Part shown: piece after piece, positions 41,163 to 51,093 of the stretch
Layout: each line of letters opens with the position of its first letter
Position numbering within the stretch: position 1 is the stretch's first letter
Assembly: GCF_025917685.1 (NCBI RefSeq)
Contig: NZ_CP089518.1
Location: 3,597,001-3,661,000 of the forward strand
Reading direction: 5' to 3'
DNA: 64,000 nt
From: Bacillus cereus
GTDB taxonomy: Bacteria; Bacillota; Bacilli; Bacillales; Bacillaceae_G
The notes under the pieces: generated by a model
Told to the model about the DNA's origin: nothing
Databases searched by the model: none
The model's input: the letters and a program-made list of their open reading frames with translations, nothing else
Position numbers and translations under genes: made by a program

Positions 41163-42014
41163 ATGGAAATCAACTTACCACATGCTGAATTAACTGACTT
41201 GCCACGCCTAAACATATCTCTAAATGAAATTACAAATATAAATCTTTTCGATAATAATTTCACAAAAATCCCAAAAGAGATCTATAAAATGAAGAATCTA
41301 GAGGTACTAAATATTTCCGCTAATGAGATTGGGGAAATTCCTGCTAGTATAAAAAATTTAAAAGAACTTAAAATGATGGACTTAGGGCACAACCAGATTG
41401 AAACAGTTCCATCAGAAATAGAATACCTTGTAAATCTAGAGGATTATTTATATCTTCACAATAATAAACTTGAAACAGTTCCATCAGAAATTAGGAACCT
41501 TGAAAAATTAAAATATTTAAATCTGAGTGATAATAAATTGAAGGAATTACCAAAAGAACTTGGTAACTTAACTAACCTGCTAGAATTACGCTTAATGAAT
41601 AACCAACTTAATAAGATACCTGAGAGTTTTAGCATGTTAACCAATATTAAAGAACTTCACCTGAAAAATAATCAATTTAGTACTTTACCGGAAGTTTTTG
41701 GGGATTTAGCATTATTAAGAGTGTTGGATATGGAAGATAATAATTTAAAACAAATTCCTAATTCACTCAAAGAATGTAAGAAATTACGACGTCTGAACCT
41801 GAGAAATAATCAATTGACTACATTGCCAAATGAAATAGGAAAACTAGAAAATTTATTAGAATTAGATTTAAGAAGTAATAAATTGAGGGAATTACCAGAT
41901 TCATTAATGGAAATGGACGGATTAGAACGTTTAGATTTAAGATGGAATCATGATTTAAGAATACCTGGTTGGCTAAGGGCGTTAGAAGAAAAAGGTTGTA
42001 TTGTTTATTTGTAG
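41163..42014 (+). CDS. Leucine-rich-repeat protein at the prophage edge
   Basis: 283 residues, about eleven 23-residue repeats with the L..L.L..N.L..LP..I..L pattern and no signal peptide, so it is cytoplasmic. It starts after AGGAGGAGAATTAA. The gene lies between the integrase and the attachment junction, a typical place for cargo picked up by phage. LRR proteins bind other proteins; the target is unknown. Similar proteins occur in Bacillus cereus group strains. Roles in host interaction or defence are guesses. Confidence 0.8.
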   Translation: MEINLPHAELTDLPRLNISLNEITNINLFDNNFTKIPKEIYKMKNLEVLNISANEIGEIPASIKNLKELKMMDLGHNQIETVPSEIEYLVNLEDYLYLHNNKLETVPSEIRNLEKLKYLNLSDNKLKELPKELGNLTNLLELRLMNNQLNKIPESFSMLTNIKELHLKNNQFSTLPEVFGDLALLRVLDMEDNNLKQIPNSLKECKKLRRLNLRNNQLTTLPNEIGKLENLLELDLRSNKLRELPDSLMEMDGLERLDLRWNHDLRIPGWLRALEEKGCIVYL

Positions 42015-42059
42015 ACTAATTTTCCTTAATGTACTCATGCGTTAGTTAAAGATAGAAAG

Positions 42060-42094
42060 AAGCATAAACCTGCATTTTATACAAAGTTATGCTT
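42060..42094. terminator. Possible bidirectional terminator at the prophage edge
   Basis: AAGCATAA (42060-42067) pairs with TTATGCTT (42087-42094) around a 19-nt loop, with T-rich flanks on both strands. It would separate the convergent LRR gene and spoVFB fragment. Confidence 0.4.
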
Positions 42095-42117
42095 CCTTCC
42101 ATAGCGCTCACGTTTTG

Positions 42118-42150
42118 TCGTTACCTTGTTGGTGTAATTAGGTTCACCCC
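42118..42150. other. Phage attachment junction within spoVFB
   Basis: Reading spoVFB on the minus strand, the family sequence NDALGLNGVNL (42188-42156 or so) changes to ITPTR and a stop. The intact gene continues with a conserved MRLMATKN-like segment. The crossover probably lies near CCTAAT at about 42139-42144. The matching half site is outside the window. Confidence 0.6.
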
Positions 42151-42561
42151 ATTAAGCCCTAAAGCATCATTCGTCGAAACAGCTAACACAACAGGCTTTC
42201 CATTTCTTAGCGTCGCTTTTGCTGCCATTAGTACTGGAGAGTCTGTCATTGCATTTGCAAATTTACTCATAGAATTTCCTGTTAGTGGTGCAATCACCAT
42301 GCAGTCTAGTGGAATTTTAGGTCCTAGTGGTTCTGCGCCAACAATTGAATTAATTGCCTTAAAACCTGTTATTTCTTCAATCTTTTTAATCCACTCTTCT
42401 CCTTCTCCAAATCTAGTATTTGTTGATTGAACAGTGTAAGAAACAACGGGACGTACTTCTGCTCCCTCAGCAATTAATTTTTCTAAATGAGGCATCACTT
42501 CCTCATACGTACAATGTGAACCTGTAAAACCAAATCCTATTCTTTTCCCTTTTAAATTCAT
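42121..42561 (-). pseudogene. spoVFB: Dipicolinate synthase subunit B, 5' portion interrupted by prophage
   Basis: 146 residues here against about 200 in intact SpoVFB. It begins MNLKGKRIGFGFTGSHCTYEEVMP and holds the flavoprotein-like core (VIAPLTGNSMSKFANAMTDSP). The last five residues are phage-derived. With SpoVFA it makes dipicolinic acid in the mother cell, needed for spore heat resistance. The open state lacks the C-terminal 55 or so residues and should be inactive. Precise excision would restore it, so this may be a reversible split rather than a dead gene. It overlaps spoVFA by ATGA. Confidence 0.9.
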
Positions 42562-43460
42562 TCCCCATTCTCCTTTCTTGCTATTGCACCTTCTGCTAGT
42601 AACTGAGAAAGAACGTTCGCTAAAATTTGTCCGGCTGTTTTCGGAGCAACAATACCCGGCAAACCAGGTGCTAACAACGCCTTGACTCCTCTTTTTTCCG
42701 CATATCTAAAGTCGGTACCGCCTGGTTTAGAAGCTAAATCAATTACTAACGTATGAGCTGGCATTTTTGAAATAACATTCGCTGTCACAACGAGATGCGG
42801 AATTGTGTTAATCACAATATCGATATTACCTACTTCTTTTTCTATGTCTTGCATATGAAAAGGAGAAAACATCATTTCTGTAATACGAGCAATATGTTCC
42901 GATCGTCTCGCTCCTACTTTGACATGTGCTCCTAATGATTGAAAGGCTCTTGCTACACTCATACCAGTTCTACCAAACCCTAAAACCATTACATTCGATC
43001 CATGAATTGTATAATCAGTATGTTGAATAACCATCATTAGTGTACCTTCTACAGTCGGAATAGAGTTATAAATTGCAACATCATCACGATCAAATAATTT
43101 TACAAGTTTTCGATTCGTAGTAGATACAAGATTCTCCAAATAAGGTGTTCCGATACCTGAATATATAGTAAAGTGTTCTGGTGTCTTTTCAATTTGCTCT
43201 TGCGTTATAGAAACTTTTTCATTTGAAAAAATAGTATCTACTTCTCCTTTGGCATTCGTCCCTGCAACTGGCAAAATAATGGCATCTAAAGCAGCGAAAT
43301 TTAAATCCTGTATACTTTCTTTTGCTGCCCCAGTGAAGCCATGATCTAGCTGTTCAAACCCTATTAATGAAAGTTTCGCATCTAGTTCAACTAACTTGCG
43401 AATTACTTCTAGCTGCCGTGCATCTCCTCCTATGACAGCGATATGCATCTCAGTCAACAT
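42558..43460 (-). CDS. spoVFA: Dipicolinate synthase subunit A
   Basis: 300 residues, MLTEMHIAVIGGDARQLEVIRKL at the start and VMVLGFGRTGMSVARAFQSLGAHVKVGAR for NAD(P)-binding later. The C-terminal LIDLASKPGGTDFRYAEKRGVKALLAPGLPGIVAPKTAGQ is diagnostic. It acts with SpoVFB to convert a lysine-pathway intermediate to dipicolinate in the mother cell. Complete here. It is first in the spoVF operon with a SigK-like promoter upstream, and polar effects would be limited to the interrupted spoVFB. Confidence 0.93.
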   Translation of the reverse strand: MLTEMHIAVIGGDARQLEVIRKLVELDAKLSLIGFEQLDHGFTGAAKESIQDLNFAALDAIILPVAGTNAKGEVDTIFSNEKVSITQEQIEKTPEHFTIYSGIGTPYLENLVSTTNRKLVKLFDRDDVAIYNSIPTVEGTLMMVIQHTDYTIHGSNVMVLGFGRTGMSVARAFQSLGAHVKVGARRSEHIARITEMMFSPFHMQDIEKEVGNIDIVINTIPHLVVTANVISKMPAHTLVIDLASKPGGTDFRYAEKRGVKALLAPGLPGIVAPKTAGQILANVLSQLLAEGAIARKENGE

Positions 43461-43524
43461 TCCCTAATTCACCTTCTTTTTCTTTCATTTATAAGAAAAA
43501 TGCCTACTTTTTCTTTTTCCTCCA

Positions 43525-43552
43525 CATCATATGTAATGTACGAGTTTGAGGT
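43525..43552 (-). promoter_or_regulatory. SigK-like promoter of the spoVF operon
   Basis: On the minus strand AC, a 17-bp spacer and CATATGATG (one mismatch from CATANNNTA), about 65 bp upstream of spoVFA. The known regulation of spoVF by SigK in Bacillus subtilis agrees. Confidence 0.5.
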
Positions 43553-43599
43553 GATTGAAAAACAAAAAGCACACATGATTTATCTTCTTTATATAAAGA

Positions 43600-43624
43600 T
43601 AAAAAAAAGACAACCAAAATGGTC
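43600..43624 (-). terminator. Terminator after ymxH
   Basis: On the minus strand GATGACC-ATTTT-GGTTGTC followed by T7. Confidence 0.7.
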
Positions 43625-43629
43625 ATCTT

Positions 43630-43881
43630 TCACTCTGATTTTGAATGGTTTGTAAAATCACAAAGTATCATATCATGTCCCACTTTCTTAATTTGGTTCC
43701 ATTCGACCCTCACTTCTTGCTGTTCTCTTTTAAAACCTCCCCACTTCCCAGCAGGTATAATAAGAGCTTGTATTCGTCCATCTCGTTCATTAATTTCTAA
43801 ATCTGCGTGTCCTAAAACTCCCATTCTTTCCGCTCTTTCTAAATCCACAATCTCTTTACCACTTAATTCACTTAAACGCAT
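43630..43881 (-). CDS. ymxH: YlmC/YmxH-family protein (PRC-barrel)
   Basis: 83 residues: MRLSELSGKEIVDLERAERMGVLGHADLEINERDGRIQALIIPAG in the first 45. This is the small PRC-barrel YlmC/YmxH protein found next to mlpA and spoVFA in bacilli. In B. subtilis the gene order is the same. Its function is not established; a link to sporulation has been suggested from its position. Terminators lie on both sides, so it is a single-gene unit. Confidence 0.85.
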   Translation of the reverse strand: MRLSELSGKEIVDLERAERMGVLGHADLEINERDGRIQALIIPAGKWGGFKREQQEVRVEWNQIKKVGHDMILCDFTNHSKSE

Positions 43882-43944
43882 GAAATCTCCCCCTTATCTT
43901 TTTTATCAAAGCCTTCCTATAATAAGTACCTATTCTGCATATAT

Positions 43945-43990
43945 AAAAAAAATAACCATATCTCCTTTAAAAGAGATACGGTTATTTCTG
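43945..43990 (-). terminator. Terminator after mlpA
   Basis: On the minus strand AAATAACCGTATCTC and GAGATATGGTTATTT pair around a short loop, followed by a T8 tract. Confidence 0.75.
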
Positions 43991-44014
43991 AAAACAAATG
44001 AATCACAACACCAA

Positions 44015-45256
44015 TTAAAGTTTCATTCCTTTTGGTAGTTTTCCATCCGGACTAATAAGTGCTGCAGAGAATTCATCTGTAAACATGTTACGAATTAATT
44101 CGTCTACATTTTGTTTTGTTACAGTGTTTACACTTTCAATAATCTCATCAAGAGAACGATGTTTACGAAGAAGTAGTTCGTTTTTACCGTTACGGCTCAT
44201 ACGACTATTCGTACTTTCTAAACTTAACATTAAGTTTCCTTTTAATTGTTCTTTACTATTAACAAGCTCTTTTTCTGTAATACCTGTATTTTTCAACGTA
44301 TTTAACGTCTCTTGCATTGTTTCATACAGTGTATCTAATTGTTGGCTACCTGTTCCACCGTAAAGCGTTAACATCCCTGTATCTTCATAAGAAGAGTGAT
44401 AAGAGAATACTGAGTACGCCAATCCACGTTGCTCACGTACTTCTTGGAATAAACGGCTACTCATACTACCGCCTAAAACATTATTTAATACAATTAAGTT
44501 ATAAATATCTTCGTGTCCCATTTGCAAGCCTTTATATCCTAAACATAAATGAGCTTGTTCTGTTTCCTTCTTACGTGCTACTTTATTGAAATGGAAAATT
44601 GGGCTATGTACTTGTTCACGATTTGTTGTACCTTCGTAATTACCGAAATATTGCTCTACAATTTGTAAAAATGATTCATCAATATTACCTGCAATTGATA
44701 CAACTACATTTTCAGGTGTGTAATGATCTTTTATATATTGACGTAACGTATCACCTGTAAATGTTTCAAGTGTTTCTTCTGTTCCTAAAATAGGATATCC
44801 AAGCGGATGCGTTTCATATGTCGCTTTCGTTAACATATCATGCACAATATCATCTGGCGCATCTTCGTACATTTTTATTTCTTCACATACAACATTCTTC
44901 TCTTTTTTCAGTTCTTCCTCATCAAATGTTGAATTAAAGAACATATCTGCTAAAACGTCTAACGCGTATTTAGCGTGCTCATCTAACACCTTTGCATAGT
45001 AACATGTATATTCTTTTGAAGTAAAAGCATTTACTTGTCCGCCAATGCTATCAAATGATTCTGCAATTTCTCGCGCGCTACGTGTTTCTGTCCCTTTAAA
45101 GAACATGTGCTCTAAAAAGTGCGAAACCCCATTGTTTTTTTCATTTTCATTTCTTGAACCTGCATGGATCCATATACCAATCGCAACTGAGCGTACAGTT
45201 GGAATATTCTCCATAACAATTCTTACACCATTTTTACACGTATATTTTTTAATCAA
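44015..45256 (-). CDS. mlpA: M16-family zinc peptidase (MlpA / YmxG)
   Basis: 413 residues from a TTG at 45256 with GGAGGAAAGTT before it: MIKKYTCKNGVRIVMENIPTVRS. The inverted zinc motif HFLEH appears at about residues 47-51 (GVSHFLEHMFFKGT), with the downstream Glu ligand near 125 (NVVCEEIKMYEDAPDD). The second half holds the R/Y substrate-binding segment (GGSMSSRLFQEVREQRGLAYSVFSYHSSYEDTG). Bacillus MlpA has been linked to protease expression and lies beside pnp-ylxY. Complete. Confidence 0.88.
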   Translation of the reverse strand: MIKKYTCKNGVRIVMENIPTVRSVAIGIWIHAGSRNENEKNNGVSHFLEHMFFKGTETRSAREIAESFDSIGGQVNAFTSKEYTCYYAKVLDEHAKYALDVLADMFFNSTFDEEELKKEKNVVCEEIKMYEDAPDDIVHDMLTKATYETHPLGYPILGTEETLETFTGDTLRQYIKDHYTPENVVVSIAGNIDESFLQIVEQYFGNYEGTTNREQVHSPIFHFNKVARKKETEQAHLCLGYKGLQMGHEDIYNLIVLNNVLGGSMSSRLFQEVREQRGLAYSVFSYHSSYEDTGMLTLYGGTGSQQLDTLYETMQETLNTLKNTGITEKELVNSKEQLKGNLMLSLESTNSRMSRNGKNELLLRKHRSLDEIIESVNTVTKQNVDELIRNMFTDEFSAALISPDGKLPKGMKL

Positions 45257-45342
45257 AAACTTTCCTCCTAATGCCAGTTTCTCTAAATAATTGCTATTAT
45301 TTAATGATAACAAGTTTAAGGATGAATGTCATGCAAATGTAT

Positions 45343-46242
45343 TTAATCTACACGTTTTTCATCCAGTAATTCTGTTATATTCCCCACTTTATATCCTTGT
45401 TCCTTCAAATTTTTAATCATAGTTTCTAATGCTTCAGTTGTAGATGAAGTAGGATGCATCAGCACGATAGCACCTGGATGTATTTTCCGCATTACTCTCT
45501 GCAATAGTACGCCTGGTTCTGGTCGCTTCCAATCAATTGTATCTACCGTCCACATAATCGTACCCATTTGAAAATCATCTGCTATCTTTACTACCTCATC
45601 CCGAAAACTTCCACTTGGAGGAGCAAACCATCTCACCTTTTGATTCGTAGCTACTTCTATCATTTGATTCGTTTTTTGCAATTGCTCTCGTATTTCCTCC
45701 GAAGATAACGTTTTCATATTCGGGTGTGTGTAAGAATGATTTCCTACTTCTTGATTCGCATCTACAATCATTTTTGCAAACCTCAAATTTTCTTTCACCC
45801 AACGTCCTTCTAAAAAGAAAGTCGCCTTCACATCATGTTTTTTCAATATCTCTAATATACGAGGCAAATACTCATTGCCCCATGCCACATTAATTGTTAA
45901 TCCCACCATTTTTTTATTTGGGTGCCCTCGATAAATGGGAGCTGGTGGTAAATCTTTTAGATGGACACTCGGTGATACTTCCTTGAATTTAAGTTGTTGT
46001 TGATCAAACTTCTTGAGCGTCTTCATATTATTGTAGGATGCTTCTACATCCACTTGTCTTCCATTATATCCTGGTGTCGCTTTCCAAATCTTATCAATCA
46101 CCGCATTTTGCGGGACAACCTCATACTGTTTTGCATGTTTTTGAATTTCTTCATACAAACTATCTTGAGCAAAAACGGAATAAGAGCCTAAACCAACATA
46201 TAAAGAAAATATTAATATGTATGCAAATATACGAACTTTCAT
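45343..46242 (-). CDS. ylxY: Polysaccharide deacetylase (YlxY-like)
   Basis: 299 residues from ATG at 46242: MKVRIFAYILIFSLYVGLGSYSVFA, a signal peptide or membrane anchor. The NodB homology domain begins GLTINVAWGNEYLPRILEILKKHDVKATFF. The expected D-D motif is changed to NVAW, so metal ligand residues may be lacking, while HSYTHPNM (H-x-x-x-H ligands) and the later WTVDTIDW and MHPTS motifs are present. YlxY of B. subtilis sits in the same place. It may be a catalytically altered, sporulation-related member. Confidence 0.85.
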   Translation of the reverse strand: MKVRIFAYILIFSLYVGLGSYSVFAQDSLYEEIQKHAKQYEVVPQNAVIDKIWKATPGYNGRQVDVEASYNNMKTLKKFDQQQLKFKEVSPSVHLKDLPPAPIYRGHPNKKMVGLTINVAWGNEYLPRILEILKKHDVKATFFLEGRWVKENLRFAKMIVDANQEVGNHSYTHPNMKTLSSEEIREQLQKTNQMIEVATNQKVRWFAPPSGSFRDEVVKIADDFQMGTIMWTVDTIDWKRPEPGVLLQRVMRKIHPGAIVLMHPTSSTTEALETMIKNLKEQGYKVGNITELLDEKRVD

Positions 46243-46370
46243 ATAAACCCTCCCATTAACTATATAAAAAGAAAACCATTTTCTTCTTATCTTTGTTAAT
46301 TTGAGCGTTATGATGAAAACTATACCTATACTGACATAAAAATATATGCAAATCATGTTTTTTACATAAC

Positions 46371-46395
46371 AAAAAAAGCCAGTTTAACTGGCTTT
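46371..46395 (-). terminator. Terminator after pnp
   Basis: On the minus strand AAAGCCAGT-TAA-ACTGGCTTT followed by TTTTTG. Confidence 0.85.
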
Positions 46396-46398
46396 TAC

Positions 46399-48537
46399 TT
46401 ATTGCTGCTCTTGTTTATTTTCTTCTTTCGCAGCTTCTTTTTCTTGCTCTTCTTTTAGCAATACTTTTCTAGATAAGTTCACACGACCTTGCTTGTCAAT
46501 CTCGATAACTTTAACTGTAATTACATCACCGATTTTCACAACGTCTTCTACTTTACCTACACGCTCAAGTGCCAGTTCAGAAATGTGGACTAATCCATCT
46601 TTACCGCTGAATAATTCAACGAAAGCACCGAATTTCTCAACACGTTTCACTTTTCCTTCGTAGATTTCACCTACTTGTACTTCACGAACGATATCTTCGA
46701 TAATTTTCTTAGCTTTGTCATTCATTTCTTGATTTATTGAAGAAATGAATACTGTACCATCTTGCTCGATGTCAATTTTAACGCCAGTTTCTTCAATAAT
46801 TTTATTAATTTGTTTACCGCTCGGTCCAATAACGTCACGGATTTTATCTGGGTTAATTGTCATTGTAATAATCTTTGGAGCATACGCTGATAATTCAGTA
46901 CGTGGCTCTGCAATAACAGATAACATATGATTTAGAATGTGCACACGACCAACTTTCGCTTGTTGTAATGCCTCTTCTAAAATTTCACGAGATAGACCAT
47001 CGATTTTAATGTCCATTTGCAGTGCAGTTACACCTTTTGCTGTACCTGCTACTTTAAAGTCCATATCACCTAAATGATCTTCCATACCTTGAATATCAGA
47101 TAAAATTGTGTAATGCTCACCAGATTTAACTAGACCCATTGCAATACCAGCAACTGGAGCTTTCAGTGGAACACCCGCATCCATCATTGCTAAAGTACTA
47201 CCACAAATACTTGCTTGTGAAGTAGAACCATTTGATTCTAAAACTTCAGATACAAGACGTACTGTATATGGGAAATCTTTTTCAGATGGAATTACAGGCT
47301 CAAGAGCACGTTCTCCTAGTGCACCGTGACCAATTTCACGACGACCTGGTCCACGCATCGGTCTTGTTTCACCAACACTAAATGATGGGAAATTGTAATG
47401 GTGCATAAAGCGTTTTGATTCTTCTACACCAAGACCATCTAAAATTTGTACATCGCCTAATGCACCTAATGTACAAATACTTAATGCTTGTGTTTGTCCA
47501 CGTGTGAACAGACCAGAACCGTGTGTACGAGATAAAATGCCAACCTCTGATGCTAATGGACGGATTTCGTCACCTTTACGGCCATCTGGGCGGATTTTTT
47601 CAACTGTAATAAGACGACGTACTTCTTCTTTTACAATTTTATATAAAATCTCATTTACTTGTCCTAATGTGTCAGCGTCAGCTTCCTGCGCTTCGTAATG
47701 TTCAATTACACGCTTTTTCACTTCGTTAATTGCATTTTCACGTGCATGCTTTTCATGTACTTGAATCGCTGAATGCATATCTTTCTCAGCCATTTCACGT
47801 ACAGCTTGATTAAGATCAGCATCAACTTCATAAAGTTTTACTGCTAATTTCTCTTTACCTACAGCTTGTACAATCTCTTCTTGGAATGCAATTAGACGTT
47901 TAATTTCGTCATGACCAAACATAATTGCTTCTAACATTGTTTCTTCAGGTACTTGATCTGCTCCTGCTTCAACCATGTTAATTGCATCTTTCGTACCAGC
48001 TACAACTAGGTGAATATCACTTTGTTCTTGCTGTTCTACTGTTGGATTAATAACGAACTCGCCATTAATACGACCAACTGTTGCACCAGCGATTGGGCCT
48101 TCAAATGGAATATCTGAAATCGATAACGCTAATGAAGAACCAAACATAGCTGCCATTTCAGAAGAACAATCTTGATCAACACTCATTACAATGCTGACAA
48201 CTTGTACTTCGTTACGGAAACCATCTGCGAAAAGTGGACGAATTGGACGGTCGATTAAACGACTTGCCAAAATTGCTTTTTCACTTGGACGGCCTTCACG
48301 CTTAATAAAGCCGCCTGGAATTTTTCCGACTGCATATAAACGCTCTTCATAGTTTACTGTAAGCGGGAAGAAATCTACATTTTTTGGCTCTTTTGATGCA
48401 GTTGCTGTAGATAGAACTGCTGTGTCGCCATATCTTACTAATACTGCTCCGTTCGCTTGTTTTGCAAGCTGACTTGTTTCAATTGTTAGCTGACGACCAG
48501 CTAAATCTATCGAGAAGACTTGCTTTTCCTGACTCAT
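46399..48537 (-). CDS. pnp: Polyribonucleotide nucleotidyltransferase (PNPase)
   Basis: 712 residues. Two RNase PH domains (first about 10-140; second about 310-540, with [17 protein letters not shown]), an all-alpha linker, a KH domain ([20 protein letters not shown], about 560-590) and an S1 domain ([34 protein letters not shown], about 622-655). A Lys/Glu/Gln tail follows. It degrades RNA 3' to 5' and is needed for competence and cold growth. Complete. Confidence 0.97.
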   Translation of the reverse strand: MSQEKQVFSIDLAGRQLTIETSQLAKQANGAVLVRYGDTAVLSTATASKEPKNVDFFPLTVNYEERLYAVGKIPGGFIKREGRPSEKAILASRLIDRPIRPLFADGFRNEVQVVSIVMSVDQDCSSEMAAMFGSSLALSISDIPFEGPIAGATVGRINGEFVINPTVEQQEQSDIHLVVAGTKDAINMVEAGADQVPEETMLEAIMFGHDEIKRLIAFQEEIVQAVGKEKLAVKLYEVDADLNQAVREMAEKDMHSAIQVHEKHARENAINEVKKRVIEHYEAQEADADTLGQVNEILYKIVKEEVRRLITVEKIRPDGRKGDEIRPLASEVGILSRTHGSGLFTRGQTQALSICTLGALGDVQILDGLGVEESKRFMHHYNFPSFSVGETRPMRGPGRREIGHGALGERALEPVIPSEKDFPYTVRLVSEVLESNGSTSQASICGSTLAMMDAGVPLKAPVAGIAMGLVKSGEHYTILSDIQGMEDHLGDMDFKVAGTAKGVTALQMDIKIDGLSREILEEALQQAKVGRVHILNHMLSVIAEPRTELSAYAPKIITMTINPDKIRDVIGPSGKQINKIIEETGVKIDIEQDGTVFISSINQEMNDKAKKIIEDIVREVQVGEIYEGKVKRVEKFGAFVELFSGKDGLVHISELALERVGKVEDVVKIGDVITVKVIEIDKQGRVNLSRKVLLKEEQEKEAAKEENKQEQQ

Positions 48538-48668
48538 TTAAGTACCCCTCTCAATTTAAAATATTCAATTCTTCTATGTAAATGGATAGTATATCACAAT
48601 ATTCTTTCCTCTAGTATTGCCGAAAATTTAATAAGCTATAAAGAGTAGAAGATATATTTTTACCTAAC

Positions 48669-48692
48669 AAAAAAGCGGGAATATTCCCGCTT
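48669..48692 (-). terminator. Terminator after rpsO
   Basis: On the minus strand AGCGGGAATATTCCCGCT followed by TTTTTTG. Confidence 0.85.
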
Positions 48693-48698
48693 CTCTGA

Positions 48699-48968
48699 CT
48701 ATCGACGTAAGCCAAGCTTTGTGATTAATTCACGGTAACGTGTGATATCGCTATTACGAAGGTAAGTAAGTAAGTTACGACGTTTACCAACCATCTTTAA
48801 TAGACCACGACGTGAATGATGATCCTTCTTGTGAGTACGTAAGTGCTCGTTTAGAGTGTTAATTTGCTCCGTTAGGACAGCAATTTGAACCTCTGGAGAA
48901 CCAGTATCAGTCTCATGAGTTCTAAATTGTGCAATGATTTCATTTTTACGCTCTTGTGTTAAAGCCAT
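48699..48968 (-). CDS. rpsO: 30S ribosomal protein S15
   Basis: 89 residues, [37 protein letters not shown]... with the conserved [11 protein letters not shown] and [14 protein letters not shown]. It binds 16S rRNA in the platform of the small subunit. Placed between ribF and pnp as in other bacilli. Complete. Confidence 0.97.
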
Positions 48969-49068
48969 CCTATTTCACCTCCTAATAATTAAACCCCCAA
49001 TTACCTAGCAAGCGTCGGTGAGTCGCAATGCCAAGCAATGGTTGTCATAAAGTACATAACATAGAATA

Positions 49069-50040
49069 CTACTTTTCATTTGAAAAAGCAAGTATATTCT
49101 TTGCGCTTGAAAAATATTCTTGGGCGATTTTCTTATCTTTCGCAATTTGTGCAACTAACTCATCAATACCATTAAACTTTTTTTCTTCTCTTATACGCAT
49201 ATGCCACTCCACCGTGACACTTTGATCGTATATATCTTTATTAAATTCAAATAGATGTACTTCAATAGATAATTGGCGCTCATTCTCTTTAAAAGTTGGT
49301 TTATATCCAATATTACATACGCCATCGTGCCATTCATCGTGAACTTTTAATCTCACTGCATATACACCTACAGGTGGGAGTAGATATTCATCACTTAAAC
49401 CTACATTTGCAGTTGGAAAGCCAATTTGGCGTCCACGCTTATCACCGTGCACAACTGTTCCTTCTACCGTATAAGCTCTCCCTAAAATAGATGGAATCTG
49501 CTCCATTTCTCCATTTCGAATTAACTTTCGTAATGAAGTAGAACTTACTTTTTCTTCTTGATATTCAACTTTTTCGATCACGGTCTGTGTAAACTCCCCT
49601 CTTGCATGAAATGGTAAAGTCTCCATCTTCCCTTTCCCTAAACGTCCATATGAATAATCAAAGCCTGCTACTACATGCTTTACGTTTAAATCAATAATAT
49701 AATCATCTACAAATTGTTGTGGTAATAATCCTGCAAATGATTCATCAAATTTAATAACATATAATATATCGATTCCTAAACTTTCGACTATTTTTTCTTT
49801 ATCACGCATTGGTGTAATATACTCCACATGCGCTTCCTTTTTTCCTAAAACAACAGATGGGTGAGGATAAAATGTCATAACTGCACTTTTATATCCCCGT
49901 TCATCCGCTATTTGCTTCGCAGTTCGAATCACACATTGATGTCCTAAATGAATGCCATCAAAAAATCCTAATGCCATTACAGTAGGTGGTAATTCTAATT
50001 TATTTTGTTCATGTGGATGAGTTAAATGAATAAGTTTCAC
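49069..50040 (-). CDS. ribF: Bifunctional riboflavin kinase / FMN adenylyltransferase
   Basis: 323 residues from a GTG at 50040 (MKLIHLTHPHEQNKLELPPTVMALGFFDGIHLGHQCVI). The GFFDGIHLGHQ is the nucleotidyltransferase motif; the C-terminal domain (GRAYTVEGTVVHGDKRGRQIGFPTANV) is the kinase, which makes FMN from riboflavin. Together they form FAD. The upstream in-frame GTG lies inside the ribosome site. Complete. Confidence 0.95.
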   Translation of the reverse strand: MKLIHLTHPHEQNKLELPPTVMALGFFDGIHLGHQCVIRTAKQIADERGYKSAVMTFYPHPSVVLGKKEAHVEYITPMRDKEKIVESLGIDILYVIKFDESFAGLLPQQFVDDYIIDLNVKHVVAGFDYSYGRLGKGKMETLPFHARGEFTQTVIEKVEYQEEKVSSTSLRKLIRNGEMEQIPSILGRAYTVEGTVVHGDKRGRQIGFPTANVGLSDEYLLPPVGVYAVRLKVHDEWHDGVCNIGYKPTFKENERQLSIEVHLFEFNKDIYDQSVTVEWHMRIREEKKFNGIDELVAQIAKDKKIAQEYFSSAKNILAFSNEK

Positions 50041-50083
50041 GCTTGAATTCACCTTTTTCTGTAATAATCCTTCCGATAATTCA

Positions 50084-51007
50084 TTATAGCTTTAGTTCTT
50101 GATTATTCACAAGTACTTTCATTGGCTTTAGCATACCAGGGTGTTTTGGATGATGCTCATAAATCGCTAAGCAACAATCATTTTTATCAAATACTGTAAT
50201 AAATGGTGCTGTTATTTCTAATTCATTCTTTAAGAACATACCATTTTTTATTTTTTCTGCTTGCTTTTCATCTACAACCATTTTTGGAAACTTACTTAAC
50301 GCTTCATCGATTGAAATGAAGATAGACTCTACTGTTCCATTTTGCACGTTTTCTTCAATTTCTTCAAATGATATGCAATCTTCTAGTAAAAATTCACCAG
50401 ATGCCGTTCTTACAAGATGGGACATGTGTGATGGAAAACCAAGTTTTTCACCAATCATTACTGCTAGCGTTCTTACATATGTACCTTTACTACACGTTAC
50501 ACGGAAACGGAATGAAATGTTTTCCCCTTCAAAAACTTCACGTTCATCAAGTAATACAAATTCGTGAATTGTAATTGTACGAACTGGACGTTCAACCTCT
50601 TGACCTGCTCTAGCATATTCGTATAGTTTTTTCCCGTTTACTTTTACAGCTGAAAACATCGGTGGCATTTGTTCAATTGTTCCTGTTAACTTTGCAAGAA
50701 CATTTTCTACTTCTTTTCGTGTAATAACACGATCCACATTTTTCGTTTCTACAACTTCACCCGAAGCATCTTCAGTCGTCGTAGAAAATCCTAATGTTAC
50801 TTCACCTTCATACGTTTTCGTCTCACTTGTTAAAAATTGTGCAATTTTCGTTGCTTTACCAACACAAATCGGTAATACACCCGTTACATCTGGATCTAAT
50901 GTTCCCGTATGACCAATTCGTTTCTCACGTAAAATCTTTCTTAATTTAAATACACAATCATGTGACGTCATGCCTTTTGGCTTATGTAATAATACTACAC
51001 CTTCCAT
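50084..51007 (-). CDS. truB: tRNA pseudouridine-55 synthase
   Basis: 307 residues starting MEGVVLLHKPKGMTSHDCVFKLRKILREKRIGHTGTLDPDVTGVLP in its first 46. The catalytic Asp is in GTLDPDVTG (residue about 39). The C-terminal part has a PUA-like region. It isomerises U55 in tRNA. Linked to ribF and rbfA as usual. Confidence 0.95.
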   Translation of the reverse strand: MEGVVLLHKPKGMTSHDCVFKLRKILREKRIGHTGTLDPDVTGVLPICVGKATKIAQFLTSETKTYEGEVTLGFSTTTEDASGEVVETKNVDRVITRKEVENVLAKLTGTIEQMPPMFSAVKVNGKKLYEYARAGQEVERPVRTITIHEFVLLDEREVFEGENISFRFRVTCSKGTYVRTLAVMIGEKLGFPSHMSHLVRTASGEFLLEDCISFEEIEENVQNGTVESIFISIDEALSKFPKMVVDEKQAEKIKNGMFLKNELEITAPFITVFDKNDCCLAIYEHHPKHPGMLKPMKVLVNNQELKL

Positions 51008-51093
51008 ATATGTTCACCTCATCATAATTCTTTCATAATAAATATCCAAAACTTATTTTGCATTGAAAAAATGGATAGACATATGTCTATCCA

